64,000 nt of DNA from Marinobacter sp. LQ44 (lineage in GTDB: Bacteria; Pseudomonadota; Gammaproteobacteria; Pseudomonadales; Oleiphilaceae), in NCBI RefSeq assembly GCF_001447155.2, contig NZ_CP014754.1, positions 3,286,001-3,350,000 of the forward strand, read 5' to 3'. This document shows positions 43,592-53,462 of this stretch, one piece after another (the first letter of the stretch is position 1; every line of letters begins with the position of its first letter). The notes beneath the pieces are model-generated. The model was given only the letters and a program-made list of their open reading frames with translations. It was not told the origin of the DNA and searched no databases. Both the position numbers and the translations under genes were made by a program.

Positions 43592-43601
43592 AGGGCATTA
43601 T
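43571..43601. terminator. Palindrome across the pgpA stop codon
   Basis: A perfect 13-base stem (43571-43583 with 43589-43601) with loop TTGTC. It overlaps the pgpA end and faces the minus-strand gene at 43641. No T-run follows on either side, so its role as terminator is uncertain. Confidence 0.45.
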
Positions 43602-43640
43602 CCGACGGGTGAGCCAGCCGGAGCTTCCGTTCGGCCAGGT

Positions 43641-43844
43641 TTAGTGGAGTTGCTGTTCTTCCGGTAGCATCCTGACCACGTGCAGAAATCGTTTGAGGCC
43701 GATCTCAGCACGCTCCCGGGACGCAAAGGGACCGCTGTCAAAGCCTTCCCGGGTGGTGAAATACCATTTGCTGCCTACACAGAAAAAACGACTGCTGCGA
43801 AAGGGGGCCGGGCCTTGTTCCCCGGTCCTGCGCTGAGTGTCCAT
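43641..43844 (-). CDS. Small conserved protein of unknown function (DUF6316-like)
   Basis: A 67-residue protein with a central SRFFCVGSKWYFTTREG segment and a GPFASRERAEIGLKRFL helix. The pattern (an aromatic strand pair followed by a helix) resembles the DUF6316 family found in Pseudomonas and relatives; this assignment is from memory of the family and could not be tested. The start is strong: AGGAG lies 6 bases before the ATG. No signal peptide or membrane segment is seen. It converges on pgpA. Confidence 0.75.
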   Translation of the reverse strand: MDTQRRTGEQGPAPFRSSRFFCVGSKWYFTTREGFDSGPFASRERAEIGLKRFLHVVRMLPEEQQLH

Positions 43845-44106
43845 GGTTGCTCCTGAGCCCGCTTATTCTTTTCTTCTCGGGCAACGCGTTTTGTTTGCCG
43901 ACCTGATTAAAATTAATCCAATTGCGGCTTAATTCAACATTTTTTTACATTCTTGTGATGGGCGTTGCATGGGCTCGGTAAGAATCTCCGGTGCTTGGCG
44001 CCCGCATATCAAAGCTTTGCTTGCTCCCCACGGCCTCGATGGTCAGAATGCGAGAGCGTGTGATCCCGTCATGGCCGCCCAGGCCTCTCAAGGAAAAGGA
44101 GATGAA

Positions 44107-44757
44107 ATGAGTATGTGTTACGTTTTCAGGGTTTTCAAGCTGGTTGCCCTGATGCTGAGCGTTACCCTGGTTGGTTGTGCGTCATCACTGACGCGAGTGG
44201 ATGCCTGGCAGGGCGACCCCGAGGGCGCAGCGAATCCGGCCGTGTTGAAAGCCCCGGGTGAAATTCAGGTGGCTGCCATCAATGGCAGAAGCATGACCCG
44301 CTTCATGCTGGATGACTTGGCGTTGGATTATGGCTTACTGCCTGGTGAAACCGAGGTAGTCTTTACCTACAAGACCATCTGGGCCAGAACCGGGGTAGTT
44401 CGAGATGGCGAATCCAAGGTGCATACCGTTGAAAGCGAGCAGCAAGTTGTGCGCTTCGATGCCCAGTCGGGGGCAGAGTATCGCTTCCGTTTTGACAAGC
44501 CGTCGTCTCGGCAGCAGGCAGAAGCCATGATGGCAGACTTCTCTGTGGCTATTATCGATAGTAACGGAACGCTGGTTGCTGAATCCAGCAAATGGGATGG
44601 GGCGTCACAGGCCAGCGCTCCGCGCACACCTTTGGCTGCATCTGGCGGTAGTACCGGCAGCGAATCTGGCTCGACTACGCTGGAGCGCCTGAAAGCGCTG
44701 TGGGAAGACGCTACCGAGGAAGAAAAGCGAACCTTCCTGCGCTGGGCGTTTGAGTAA
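44107..44757 (+). CDS. DUF2057 (YccT)-like lipoprotein
   Basis: A 216-residue predicted lipoprotein: a basic start, a hydrophobic stretch (LVALMLSVTL) and the lipobox VGCA put the lipidated Cys near residue 22. The body has LKAPGEIQVAAINGRSM and LLPGETEVVFTYKTIW, which resemble the DUF2057/YccT fold. The C-terminal WEDATEEEKRTFLRWAFE is a charged helix seen in related proteins. The start ATG at 44107 has AAGGAG 5 bases upstream; the longer frame from 43969 lacks one and would bury the signal peptide. The 262-base gap upstream is AT-rich and shows no gene. Function is unknown. Confidence 0.8.
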   Translation: MSMCYVFRVFKLVALMLSVTLVGCASSLTRVDAWQGDPEGAANPAVLKAPGEIQVAAINGRSMTRFMLDDLALDYGLLPGETEVVFTYKTIWARTGVVRDGESKVHTVESEQQVVRFDAQSGAEYRFRFDKPSSRQQAEAMMADFSVAIIDSNGTLVAESSKWDGASQASAPRTPLAASGGSTGSESGSTTLERLKALWEDATEEEKRTFLRWAFE

Positions 44758-44766
44758 TACTGGCCT

Positions 44767-44792
44767 CGGGTCGGGCGTTGGTGCCCGGCCCG
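44767..44792. terminator. GC-rich hairpin between converging lipoprotein and WS/DGAT genes
   Basis: A 10-base stem (44767-44776 with 44783-44792, one T/G pair) in the 37-base gap between the two stops. There is no T-run. Confidence 0.4.
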
Positions 44793-44794
44793 GG

Positions 44795-46321
44795 CTATCG
44801 GCGAAACCGCTGAAGCCCGCCTTTTATCATGGTTTCAAGAGCTCCTAATACTTCATCCGTCAGGTTCTGGCCATTGCCATGCGGAGTCTCCAGCCCTTGA
44901 TCGGGGCCGAGGTCATGCAGACATTCCTCGATACCCGTCAGGCTACCCTCAATCAAATCTTTCAGACTGTCTCCATCGGGAACCACATCCGGGCACAGGG
45001 TAAAGTTCAGTGTCAGTTGTCCCTGATAGCTTACAGCGACAATGACCAGCCCAAGGCTGTCGAACAGTGGGGCCGTGTTGTATTGCCGGATCAGTCGCGC
45101 GCCTTGAAGGAACAACGGAACTTGTGGTCCGGGTACATTGGTGATCGGCAAGTTAAATAGCGGGTGATAACGCTGCGCTACCTGCAGCTCGGAATACAGC
45201 CGGGCAGACAGCGCCAACAGGGTGGAAGGTAATAATTCAGTCAGCCGGTCGGCAGCAATAGCTTCGCGGTAGGGTTCTGACTCTACCGCGTTCTGATGGA
45301 TCCGCCGGATACGAGCCGCGGGATTGGGTTCGTTGGTGGCAAGATCCAGCAGCATCGCAGACATCTGGTTGCCGGTGGCCTTTCGCAGGCTGCTGGAGCG
45401 CACGGAAATCGGTGTCATTGCCACCAGTGATTTGTCTGTGTCGCCCCCCTGTTGCTCGAGGTAACGGCGCAGGGTCTCCGCGCATAATCCGAGCACAACG
45501 TCGTTCAGGGTGACATCCCCGAGGCTTGCCTTGATCGCTTTGAGTCGGGATAGACTGACACTGGCGGACACAATGCGTCGGTTGGCGGTAATCTGCCGGT
45601 TAAACGGGCTGTGGGGAGCGGTGAACAGGGGGAAGGGTACCGGCAGCTTCTGCAGCTGTTTCTTGATCAGGCCCCGGGCGGTGGCTTCTGCCGCGTTGTA
45701 AGCGAGTGAAGCAACCTGCATAGGAGTCTTGAGCATATTAGCGCCGGCCTGAAGAAAGACGCGCTCTTCGGATGGCTCTGGTCGTGCCAGCCATGGGCGT
45801 GGCGGTGCAATGGGACGGGGCTCCGGCGTATATTCCAGTAACTTGCCCATGATTTCCTCGCCACTGAAGGCATCAATGGCGGCATGGTGCAGTTTGACGA
45901 TCAGCGCAAACCCTTGTTTGTCACCTTCCGGGTCGTCAATGCGAAAGCCGTCGACAAACGTAATGTGCCACAGGGGGCGGTCACGTTTGAGCGGCTCCTC
46001 CATGATTTTTGATGTCAGCGACATCAGGCTTGCCTGTTTACCGTGTTCACCCAGGTTAACGTAGGCGAGGTGCCGCTCAATGCTGAAGCTGGGGTCATCA
46101 ATCCAGTACGGGCGCCCGAGGCGCAGGGGGATTTCCTTGAGCTTTTGCCGAAACAGGGGCACCACGTGCAGGCGGCTGCGCAGGTAGGACACAAACGTGC
46201 TGAATGCCAGGGGATCGCTCAGGCCGCTGGCGTCGAACAGGTACACACCGCCAATGTGCATGGGGGTGGTTTCTGACTCCAGGTACAGAAACGAGGCATC
46301 CAGTTCCGACAGCTGACGCAT
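44795..46321 (-). CDS. Wax ester synthase/diacylglycerol acyltransferase (WS/DGAT) family protein
   Basis: A 508-residue acyltransferase that in this family joins acyl-CoA to fatty alcohols or diacylglycerol for storage lipid. The N-terminal LSELDASFLYLESETTPMHIGG and the C-terminal NVPGPQVPLFLQGARL are typical. The active-site motif HHxxxDG reads HHAAIDA (145-151): both His and the Asp are kept but the final Gly is Ala. The start ATG at 46321 has GGGAG about 8 bases upstream; a GTG 9 bases earlier is less likely. Marinobacter species usually have several such paralogues, and which substrate this one prefers cannot be told. Confidence 0.92.
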   Translation of the reverse strand: MRQLSELDASFLYLESETTPMHIGGVYLFDASGLSDPLAFSTFVSYLRSRLHVVPLFRQKLKEIPLRLGRPYWIDDPSFSIERHLAYVNLGEHGKQASLMSLTSKIMEEPLKRDRPLWHITFVDGFRIDDPEGDKQGFALIVKLHHAAIDAFSGEEIMGKLLEYTPEPRPIAPPRPWLARPEPSEERVFLQAGANMLKTPMQVASLAYNAAEATARGLIKKQLQKLPVPFPLFTAPHSPFNRQITANRRIVSASVSLSRLKAIKASLGDVTLNDVVLGLCAETLRRYLEQQGGDTDKSLVAMTPISVRSSSLRKATGNQMSAMLLDLATNEPNPAARIRRIHQNAVESEPYREAIAADRLTELLPSTLLALSARLYSELQVAQRYHPLFNLPITNVPGPQVPLFLQGARLIRQYNTAPLFDSLGLVIVAVSYQGQLTLNFTLCPDVVPDGDSLKDLIEGSLTGIEECLHDLGPDQGLETPHGNGQNLTDEVLGALETMIKGGLQRFRR

Positions 46322-46413
46322 CCAGTGCACTCCCTGTGTGTCACGGTTAAGGTTGCGGGCTACGGAGTATAGCCCATGGCATGACGGAGCCTATTGGCCC
46401 CGGTGCCTCGATT

Positions 46414-47328
46414 TTATTCCGGTTGAAGCCATTTGTGGATGGTCTCATCCTGGCTGAGTCTGTCCCAGAACCACATCAATGCCTTGCCTTTGTCTTCGCT
46501 ATGGCGGGCCAGATGTACGCTGATGGCGGAGCGGGGTTCACTCGTCTCTTTGGCAATCAGCGAGCCCCTGGCGAGCTGGTTCCGGATTCTCGGGTAGGGC
46601 AGCCAGCCAACCCCCAGTCCTGCCTCCTGGGCCAGAATCTTTTGGTCAATGTTGCTGACGGTGAGGGTTCTCTGGCGCCGGAATATTCCCGCATGGCCGG
46701 GTGGCAGCGAGCGCGACGTATCTGCCGCTACCGCTGCCGGATACTGTGCAATATCCGCTTCGGCCAGGGGTGCGGTCACGCTGGCCAGAGGGTGCTCTGA
46801 GCCCACCGCAAACACAAACGGCACCTCCCCTAGCGATTTGGTCGTGAAAGCTCCGGCAGGTTTGCTCAGCAGGTCTGCTCCGACAACCATGTCAACGCGG
46901 CGGCTTTGCAGGGCATCCCAGGCACCGGCGAAGACTTCTTCGATAATCTGCACGTCAACCGGAACCCCAAGCTGATGAAAATCCTGAATGGCCGGAAACA
47001 GGCACTCAGCCGGCAGTAGCGAGTTGAATCCAATACGCAGCCGGGTTTCCCAGCCTTGGGCCACCTGGCGCGTGGTATGGGCAAGGTTCTCTGCGGCCTC
47101 CAGCAGTGAGCGCCCTTCGTCTAGCAGATAACGCCCCGCCGAGGTCAGCACGGCCTTGTGGCCACTGCGGTCAAAGATACTGACGTTCAGATCCTCTTCC
47201 AGTTTCTGAACGGTGTAACTGATGGCCGAAGGCACCCGGAACAACTCCGAGGCGGCTCCGGCAAAACTGCCCTTGCGGTCAATGGCGTCCAGCACTTTGA
47301 GTGCGTCAATCGTAATGGCTGTATGCAT
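46414..47328 (-). CDS. LysR-family transcriptional regulator (YhaJ-like)
   Basis: A 304-residue regulator with an N-terminal winged helix-turn-helix (about 6-65: ALKVLDAIDRKGSFAGAA ... SAISYTVQKLEEDLNVSIF) and a periplasmic-binding-protein-like effector domain. It is divergent from a YqjG-type glutathionyl-hydroquinone reductase gene, which in E. coli lies near the LysR gene yhaJ. This suggests control of quinone or aromatic stress response, but the effector is unknown. The shared upstream region is full of short palindromic repeats. Confidence 0.88.
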   Translation of the reverse strand: MHTAITIDALKVLDAIDRKGSFAGAASELFRVPSAISYTVQKLEEDLNVSIFDRSGHKAVLTSAGRYLLDEGRSLLEAAENLAHTTRQVAQGWETRLRIGFNSLLPAECLFPAIQDFHQLGVPVDVQIIEEVFAGAWDALQSRRVDMVVGADLLSKPAGAFTTKSLGEVPFVFAVGSEHPLASVTAPLAEADIAQYPAAVAADTSRSLPPGHAGIFRRQRTLTVSNIDQKILAQEAGLGVGWLPYPRIRNQLARGSLIAKETSEPRSAISVHLARHSEDKGKALMWFWDRLSQDETIHKWLQPE

Positions 47329-47414
47329 GTTCGAATAATCTGAAAGTGTTTGCCAGAAATGCTTGCTATCAGCCTACCAGCCCACCCGGTAACCTGTCTC
47401 TAACATTTGTAAAC

Positions 47415-47505
47415 GGGGTCAGACCCCTGTGAATGAGTGTGGACAAATAAATTGGGGTCAGACCCCTGTTGATAAGTCTGCAGTTATGCACAGGGGCCTG
47501 ACCCC
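47415..47505. repeat. Three copies of the GGGGTCAGACCCC palindrome in a divergent promoter region
   Basis: Copies are at 47415-47427, 47454-47466 (both GGGGTCAGACCCC) and 47492-47505 (inverted, with one change). Copy 2, or copy 1, can pair with copy 3 over about 16 bases. They occupy most of the 189-base gap between the LysR gene and yqjG; the third ends 3 bases before the yqjG ribosome site. Confidence 0.85.
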
Positions 47506-47517
47506 AGAGGAGGTATG

Positions 47518-48504
47518 ATGGGTTTATTGGTGGATGGTCAGTGGCATGATGAGTGGTACGACACCGAAAAAACCGGTGGCAAGTTCGAGCGTGAAGCGGC
47601 GCGGTTTCGCAACTGGGTGACCGCGGACGGTTCGCCCGGCCCGGCCGGGGAGGGCGGTTTTGCAGCGGAGAGTGGGCGCTACCACCTGTATGTGTCGATG
47701 GCCTGCCCCTGGGCGCACCGGACACTGATTTTCCGGAAGCTTAAGGGGCTTGAGCAACACATTGGGGTGTCGGTTGTGCATCCGGATATGGTGGAGAATG
47801 GCTGGGAGTTCCGGGAGGATGACCCGGCTCACCATGATCACCTCTACCAGTCGCAGTTTATGCATCAGATTTACACACGGGCCGCGCCAGACTATTCCGG
47901 GAGGGTGACCGTACCGGTGTTGTGGGATAAGCGGCAGGAAACCATTGTCAGCAATGAATCTGCCGATATTATCCGGATGTTCAATTCCGCGTTTAACGGC
48001 CTGGAAGGTGTGAGTTCCGGTCTGGACCTATACCCGGAGCAGTTGCGCCAGCAGATCGATTCGGTGAACGAGCGGGTTTATGACACTGTTAACAATGGTG
48101 TTTACAAAGCCGGCTTCGCGACTGCGCAGGACAAATACGAAGAAGCCTACAGCGCGCTGTTTGATTCTCTGGACTGGCTTGAGCAGATTCTGGCGGGGCA
48201 GCGTTATCTGACCGGCAGTCAGCTCACCGAAGCAGACTGGCGCTTGTTCACCACGTTGATTCGGTTTGATGCGGTGTATTACAGCCACTTCAAATGCAAT
48301 CGCCGGCAGATCCGGGACTATCCGAACCTGTCAGGTTATGTGCGGGAGTTGTTCCAGGTGCCTGGAGTGGCCGAGACGGTGGATATTCGGCAGATCAAGC
48401 GGCATTACTATGTCAGCCAGCGCACGATCAACCCGACACAGGTGGTGCCGGTGGGGCCAGAGCTGGACTTCGATGCGCCTCATGGTCGCGAGCAGGTTGG
48501 CTAG
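47518..48504 (+). CDS. yqjG: Glutathionyl-hydroquinone reductase (YqjG type, Xi-class GST)
   Basis: A 328-residue cytosolic enzyme that removes glutathione from glutathionyl-hydroquinones. The catalytic Cys63 lies in ACPWAHR, the hallmark of the Xi class. VPVLWDKRQETIVSNESADIIRMFN forms the thioredoxin-like glutathione site, and the all-helical GST C-terminal domain ends in IKRHYYVSQRTINPT. ATG 47518 was chosen over the ATG at 47515 because AGGAGG lies 4 bases before it. It is divergent from a LysR regulator. Confidence 0.95.
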   Translation: MGLLVDGQWHDEWYDTEKTGGKFEREAARFRNWVTADGSPGPAGEGGFAAESGRYHLYVSMACPWAHRTLIFRKLKGLEQHIGVSVVHPDMVENGWEFREDDPAHHDHLYQSQFMHQIYTRAAPDYSGRVTVPVLWDKRQETIVSNESADIIRMFNSAFNGLEGVSSGLDLYPEQLRQQIDSVNERVYDTVNNGVYKAGFATAQDKYEEAYSALFDSLDWLEQILAGQRYLTGSQLTEADWRLFTTLIRFDAVYYSHFKCNRRQIRDYPNLSGYVRELFQVPGVAETVDIRQIKRHYYVSQRTINPTQVVPVGPELDFDAPHGREQVG

Positions 48505-48512
48505 GATAGAAA

Positions 48513-48542
48513 GCGGGCGGCGCCTGATGGGTTGCCGCCCGC
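48513..48542. terminator. GC-rich hairpin between yqjG and ispB
   Basis: A perfect 9-base stem (48513-48521 with 48534-48542) and 12-base loop in the 46-base gap between converging genes. No T-run is present. Confidence 0.45.
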
Positions 48543-48550
48543 GGATGTAA

Positions 48551-49519
48551 TCAACTGACGCGGGCTACGGCCACGTCAGTCAGCAACTCCAGAGCCTGCC
48601 GGTGCTCGGACTCTGGCAGGCAGGTGAGCAGGTCGCGGGCGATCCGGGCCTGCTTCTTTGCCTTGGCCATGGTGTATTCAATGGCGCCGGAGGCTTTGAC
48701 GATCGCCAGTACCCTCGGCAGGTCGTCCAGCCCGCCTTTGCGGATGGCCTGGCGAATAAGCTGGCGTTCTTCGTCGCTCCCTTTGGCCATGGCGTAAATC
48801 AGCGGCAGTGTGGTTTTGCCCTCGGCCAGGTCATCGCCCACATTCTTGCCCATGGTCTCGGCATCGCCCTGGTAGTCCAGAACATCGTCCACCAGCTGGA
48901 AGGCCAGGCCCAGGTGTTTGCCGTAGTCTTTCAGGGCGGCTTCCTGTTCCGGGTCGGCACCCGCGAGCAAGGCGCCGGTGTGGGAGGAGGCCTCGAACAG
49001 CATGGCGGTCTTGTTGTGGATAACCACCATGTACTGTTCTTCGGTAAGATCCGGGTTTTTTACATTCATTAGCTGCATTACTTCGCCTTCGGCAATCACC
49101 GCCGTGGCGTGGGACAGCACGTTCATGATCGGCAGACTTTCCAGTTCCACCATCATCTCGAAGGCCCGGGCGTAGAGGAAATCGCCTACCAAAACACTGG
49201 GGGCATTGCCCCATTTGGCGTTGGCGGTACTCCGGCCACGGCGCATGTCAGAGGTATCGACCACATCGTCGTGAAGCAGGGTGGCGGTGTGCAGGAACTC
49301 AATGACGGCGGCCAGTTTCAGGTGTTCGTTTTCGCGGTATCCTGCAGCCCGGCTGGATAGCAGCACCAGTAGCGGCCTCAGGCGCTTGCCGCCGCTTTCA
49401 ATGATGTACTGGGCGATCTTCTCAACCATCGGGACGTCAGAGGCAAGCCGCTGGATTATCAGATCATTGACGCGGCTGAAGTCTTCCGCCACGGTGTCGT
49501 GGATGCGCTGGGCTGTCAT
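48551..49519 (-). CDS. ispB: Octaprenyl diphosphate synthase
   Basis: A 322-residue trans-prenyltransferase that makes the ubiquinone side chain from farnesyl and isopentenyl diphosphate. The first Asp-rich motif is HDDVVDTSD and the second LVDDVLDYQGD; GGKRLRPLLVLL binds diphosphate. The ATG at 49519 (MTAQRIHDTV) was chosen; the frame runs open 19 codons further. It is divergent from rplU, as in E. coli and Pseudomonas. The chain length (C40 or C45) cannot be read with certainty. Confidence 0.96.
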   Translation of the reverse strand: MTAQRIHDTVAEDFSRVNDLIIQRLASDVPMVEKIAQYIIESGGKRLRPLLVLLSSRAAGYRENEHLKLAAVIEFLHTATLLHDDVVDTSDMRRGRSTANAKWGNAPSVLVGDFLYARAFEMMVELESLPIMNVLSHATAVIAEGEVMQLMNVKNPDLTEEQYMVVIHNKTAMLFEASSHTGALLAGADPEQEAALKDYGKHLGLAFQLVDDVLDYQGDAETMGKNVGDDLAEGKTTLPLIYAMAKGSDEERQLIRQAIRKGGLDDLPRVLAIVKASGAIEYTMAKAKKQARIARDLLTCLPESEHRQALELLTDVAVARVS

Positions 49520-49622
49520 CGGGCTGGTACGTCCCTTGCTGGTGTTTTCGTTGAGTTTTCGGGCAGGACGCGGCAATGCTAGGTATTGCTGCCTACAGTG
49601 TCAACTTGCCCGGGAATCTGAC

Positions 49623-49651
49623 TTGTATTGCCCGGCGGCTTTTCGTACAAT
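49623..49651 (+). promoter_or_regulatory. Candidate sigma-70 promoter of rplU-rpmA
   Basis: TTGTAT at 49623-49628 and TACAAT at 49646-49651 are 17 bases apart, about 110 bases before rplU. The -10 matches 5/6. Confidence 0.5.
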
Positions 49652-49760
49652 CACGCGCCCAACTCATCCCAACCTGCGCTCCCTGCAATAGGGTCGCCAG
49701 AGCGCTTCCCTTAGAACCAGGTGGATAAGAGCAGGGATGGGTCAATCGCGGAGACTATGA

Positions 49761-50072
49761 ATGTACGCAGTTATTGTTAGCGGTGGTAAGCAGCACCGTG
49801 TAAAGGAAGGCGAAACTCTGAAGCTGGAAAAGCTGGAAGTTGAAACCGGCGGCTCAGTTGAGTTCGATCGTGTTCTTCTGGTTGCCAACGGCGACGACGT
49901 TAAAGTTGGCGCTCCGGTTGTTGAAGGCGCCAAGGTGACCGCCGAAGTGGTTAGCCACGGCCGTCACGACAAGATCAACATCATCAAGTTCCGTCGTCGT
50001 AAGCACCACATGAAGCGTCAGGGCCACCGTCAGTGGTTTACTGAAGTCAAGATCACGGGTATCAAGGGCTAA
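49761..50072 (+). CDS. rplU: 50S ribosomal protein bL21
   Basis: A 103-residue large-subunit protein, [14 protein letters not shown] at the start and the conserved [22 protein letters not shown] near the end, which binds 23S rRNA. It starts the rplU-rpmA-obgE-proB row and is divergent from ispB. Confidence 0.98.
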   Translation: MYAVIVSGGKQHRVKEGETLKLEKLEVETGGSVEFDRVLLVANGDDVKVGAPVVEGAKVTAEVVSHGRHDKINIIKFRRRKHHMKRQGHRQWFTEVKITGIKG

Positions 50073-50107
50073 GCCCTCGAATAACCCCTTAATGAAGGAG
50101 GCTGGTA

Positions 50108-50368
50108 ATGGCTCATAAAAAGGCAGCAGGTAGTACCCGTAACGGTCGCGATTCCGAGTCGAAACGACTTGGTGTCAAGCGCTACGGCGGTGAGAATGTC
50201 ACTGCAGGCAGCATCATCATTCGTCAGCGTGGCACCCGTTTTCACGCTGGCAGCAACGTAGGCATTGGCAAGGACCACACCCTGTTCGCGAAAGCGGAAG
50301 GTCAGGTGAAGTTCGAGACCAAAGGCCCGCAGAACCGTAAGTTCGTGAGCATCGTTCCGGCTGCGTAA
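50108..50368 (+). CDS. rpmA: 50S ribosomal protein bL27
   Basis: An 86-residue protein whose N-terminus, [16 protein letters not shown], reaches toward the peptidyl-transferase centre. No N-terminal extension for proteolytic trimming, as in Firmicutes, is present. AAGGAGG lies 5 to 11 bases before the ATG. A terminator follows before obgE. Confidence 0.98.
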   Translation: MAHKKAAGSTRNGRDSESKRLGVKRYGGENVTAGSIIIRQRGTRFHAGSNVGIGKDHTLFAKAEGQVKFETKGPQNRKFVSIVPAA

Positions 50369-50417
50369 GCAGCGGCGATCCGGTTCTGTCGAACCTTGGG
50401 TGAGCCTGATATGCTGA

Positions 50418-51698
<1,281 letters not shown>

Positions 51699-51728
51699 AC
51701 CGCAACCCCAAGGGACAGAAATACAATC

Positions 51729-52853
51729 ATGAGTGAACGCCTCCAGCTCCGAAAGGCTCGACGTCTGGTTATCAAAATTGGTAGTGCCTTGCTCACCGAT
51801 GATGGTAAGGGCCTGGATGTCGCCGCCCTGGGGTTGTGGGTAGATCAGATTGCTGAGCTGATCGCCGAAGGTGTGGAAGTGGTGGTGGTGTCCTCAGGCT
51901 CGGTGGCTGAGGGCATGAGTCGCTTGGGTTGGAATGCCCGGCCCCAGCACCTGCACGAATTGCAGGCTGCCGCTGCGGTCGGCCAGATGGGTCTGGTGCA
52001 AACCTGGGAGGCGCAGTTCAAGCGTCATGATATTCACACCGCCCAGATCCTGCTTACTCACGATGACCTCTCCGATCGTAAACGTTACCTGAACGGCCGT
52101 AGCACTCTGCGCACACTTCTGGATTACGGTGTGGTGCCCATCGTCAATGAAAACGACACGGTGGTGACTGACGAAATCCGTTTCGGTGACAACGATACTC
52201 TGGGCGCGCTGGTGGCCAACCTGATCGAAGCGGATGGTCTGATCATCCTGACCGACCAGTTGGGTCTGTTCAATAAAGATCCCCGTAAGCACCAGGACGC
52301 CGAACTGGTTACCGAGCGCAGAGCTGAGGATCGTGATTTGGATGCGATGGCCGGCGGTGGCGCCGGGGCGCTCGGCCGCGGCGGTATGCTGACCAAACTT
52401 CGGGCCGCCCGGTTGGCTGCCCGTTCCGGAGCGTTCACGGTGATTGTCGGCGGGCGTATTGAGCATGCGATTTCCCGTTTGCGGCAGGGTGATGTGATTG
52501 GCACGTTGTTGCTTCCGGAGCAGGGCAGAATGGCGGCCCGCAAACAGTGGATTGCCAGCCATCTGCAAACCCGGGGAACCCTGACGCTGGACGACGGTGC
52601 GGTAAAGGTGTTGCGCCAGGGTGGTCGCAGTTTGTTGCCGGTAGGCGTGAAGGCGATTGCCGGCCAGTTCCGGCGGGGCGAGATGGTGTCTTGTGTAGAT
52701 CTCAACGGTAAAGAGATTGCCCGTGGGCTGGTCAATTACGATGCGGACGAAGCGAGGGCGATTGCTGGCCGTTCAAGTGATCGCATTGCCGATGTGCTGG
52801 GTTATGTCTCTGACGAAGAGATGATCCATCGGGATAATCTGGTGGTGGTGTAG
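51729..52853 (+). CDS. proB: Glutamate 5-kinase
   Basis: A 374-residue enzyme for the first step of proline synthesis. The amino-acid kinase domain carries [23 protein letters not shown] and [12 protein letters not shown]; a C-terminal PUA domain starts near residue 278 ([25 protein letters not shown]). It follows obgE by 30 bases, an order shared with Pseudomonas, and ends at a terminator facing rpsT. Confidence 0.97.
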   Translation: MSERLQLRKARRLVIKIGSALLTDDGKGLDVAALGLWVDQIAELIAEGVEVVVVSSGSVAEGMSRLGWNARPQHLHELQAAAAVGQMGLVQTWEAQFKRHDIHTAQILLTHDDLSDRKRYLNGRSTLRTLLDYGVVPIVNENDTVVTDEIRFGDNDTLGALVANLIEADGLIILTDQLGLFNKDPRKHQDAELVTERRAEDRDLDAMAGGGAGALGRGGMLTKLRAARLAARSGAFTVIVGGRIEHAISRLRQGDVIGTLLLPEQGRMAARKQWIASHLQTRGTLTLDDGAVKVLRQGGRSLLPVGVKAIAGQFRRGEMVSCVDLNGKEIARGLVNYDADEARAIAGRSSDRIADVLGYVSDEEMIHRDNLVVV

Positions 52854-52879
52854 TTTTGTCTTTCACCCGGTTCGGGCAC

Positions 52880-52909
52880 AAAAAAACCGGCTCGCAAGCC
52901 GGTTTTTTT
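52880..52909. terminator. Bidirectional intrinsic terminator between proB and rpsT
   Basis: A perfect 13-base stem (52880-52892 with 52897-52909), loop CGCA, with A-run and T-run on the two sides. Confidence 0.92.
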
Positions 52910-52922
52910 ATGAGCGCAAGAA

Positions 52923-53192
52923 TCAGGCAGCTTTCAGGGCCTTGATCTTGGCGTTCAGGCGGCTCTTGTGGCGAGCAACCTTGTTCTTGGCGAAGATGCC
53001 TTTGTTGACCATGCTGTCCAGAATCGGCTGAGCGGTCTTCAGGGCTTCTTGAGCGCCTTCGTAGCTGCCAGCTTTGATCTGGGCGTCTACTTTCTTCATG
53101 TAAGTACGTGCCATGGAACGCAGGCTGGCGTTGTGCTTGCGGTTTTTCTCGTTCTGACGAGCGCGCTTCTTGGCTTGCGGGGAATTTGCCAC
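52923..53192 (-). CDS. rpsT: 30S ribosomal protein bS20
   Basis: An 89-residue, very basic helical protein that binds 16S rRNA. It starts [21 protein letters not shown], as in the family, with AGGAG 8 bases upstream. It is divergent from murJ, a pairing seen in many Gammaproteobacteria. Confidence 0.98.
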   Translation of the reverse strand: MANSPQAKKRARQNEKNRKHNASLRSMARTYMKKVDAQIKAGSYEGAQEALKTAQPILDSMVNKGIFAKNKVARHKSRLNAKIKALKAA

Positions 53193-53462
53193 CGTAAAAC
53201 TCCTGAAATTCGTTGCTGTAACTACTGAATATGTTTACATCGCAGGCGCGCCAAAACCAGCGCGTCGGAATAAATGACGCGGAACTATGCCGCCGAAAGC
53301 CCCAAATGTCAAGGCCGGCGGCGCAGTAATCCCCGCGTTGAAAAGGCCTGTGATACACTCCCGCATCGCCTGCATGGGGCCTGATCCGGTTGTGGCTGGC
53401 ACCTTGCGGATTACCGAAACGCCGTTCCGGCCTGAACCCTGGATTTCTGGAAGCCCATAACC

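Noticed and set aside
43969..44106. N-terminal extension of the DUF2057-like lipoprotein
   Set aside because: It would place 46 residues before the signal peptide, and the strong ribosome site fits ATG 44107.
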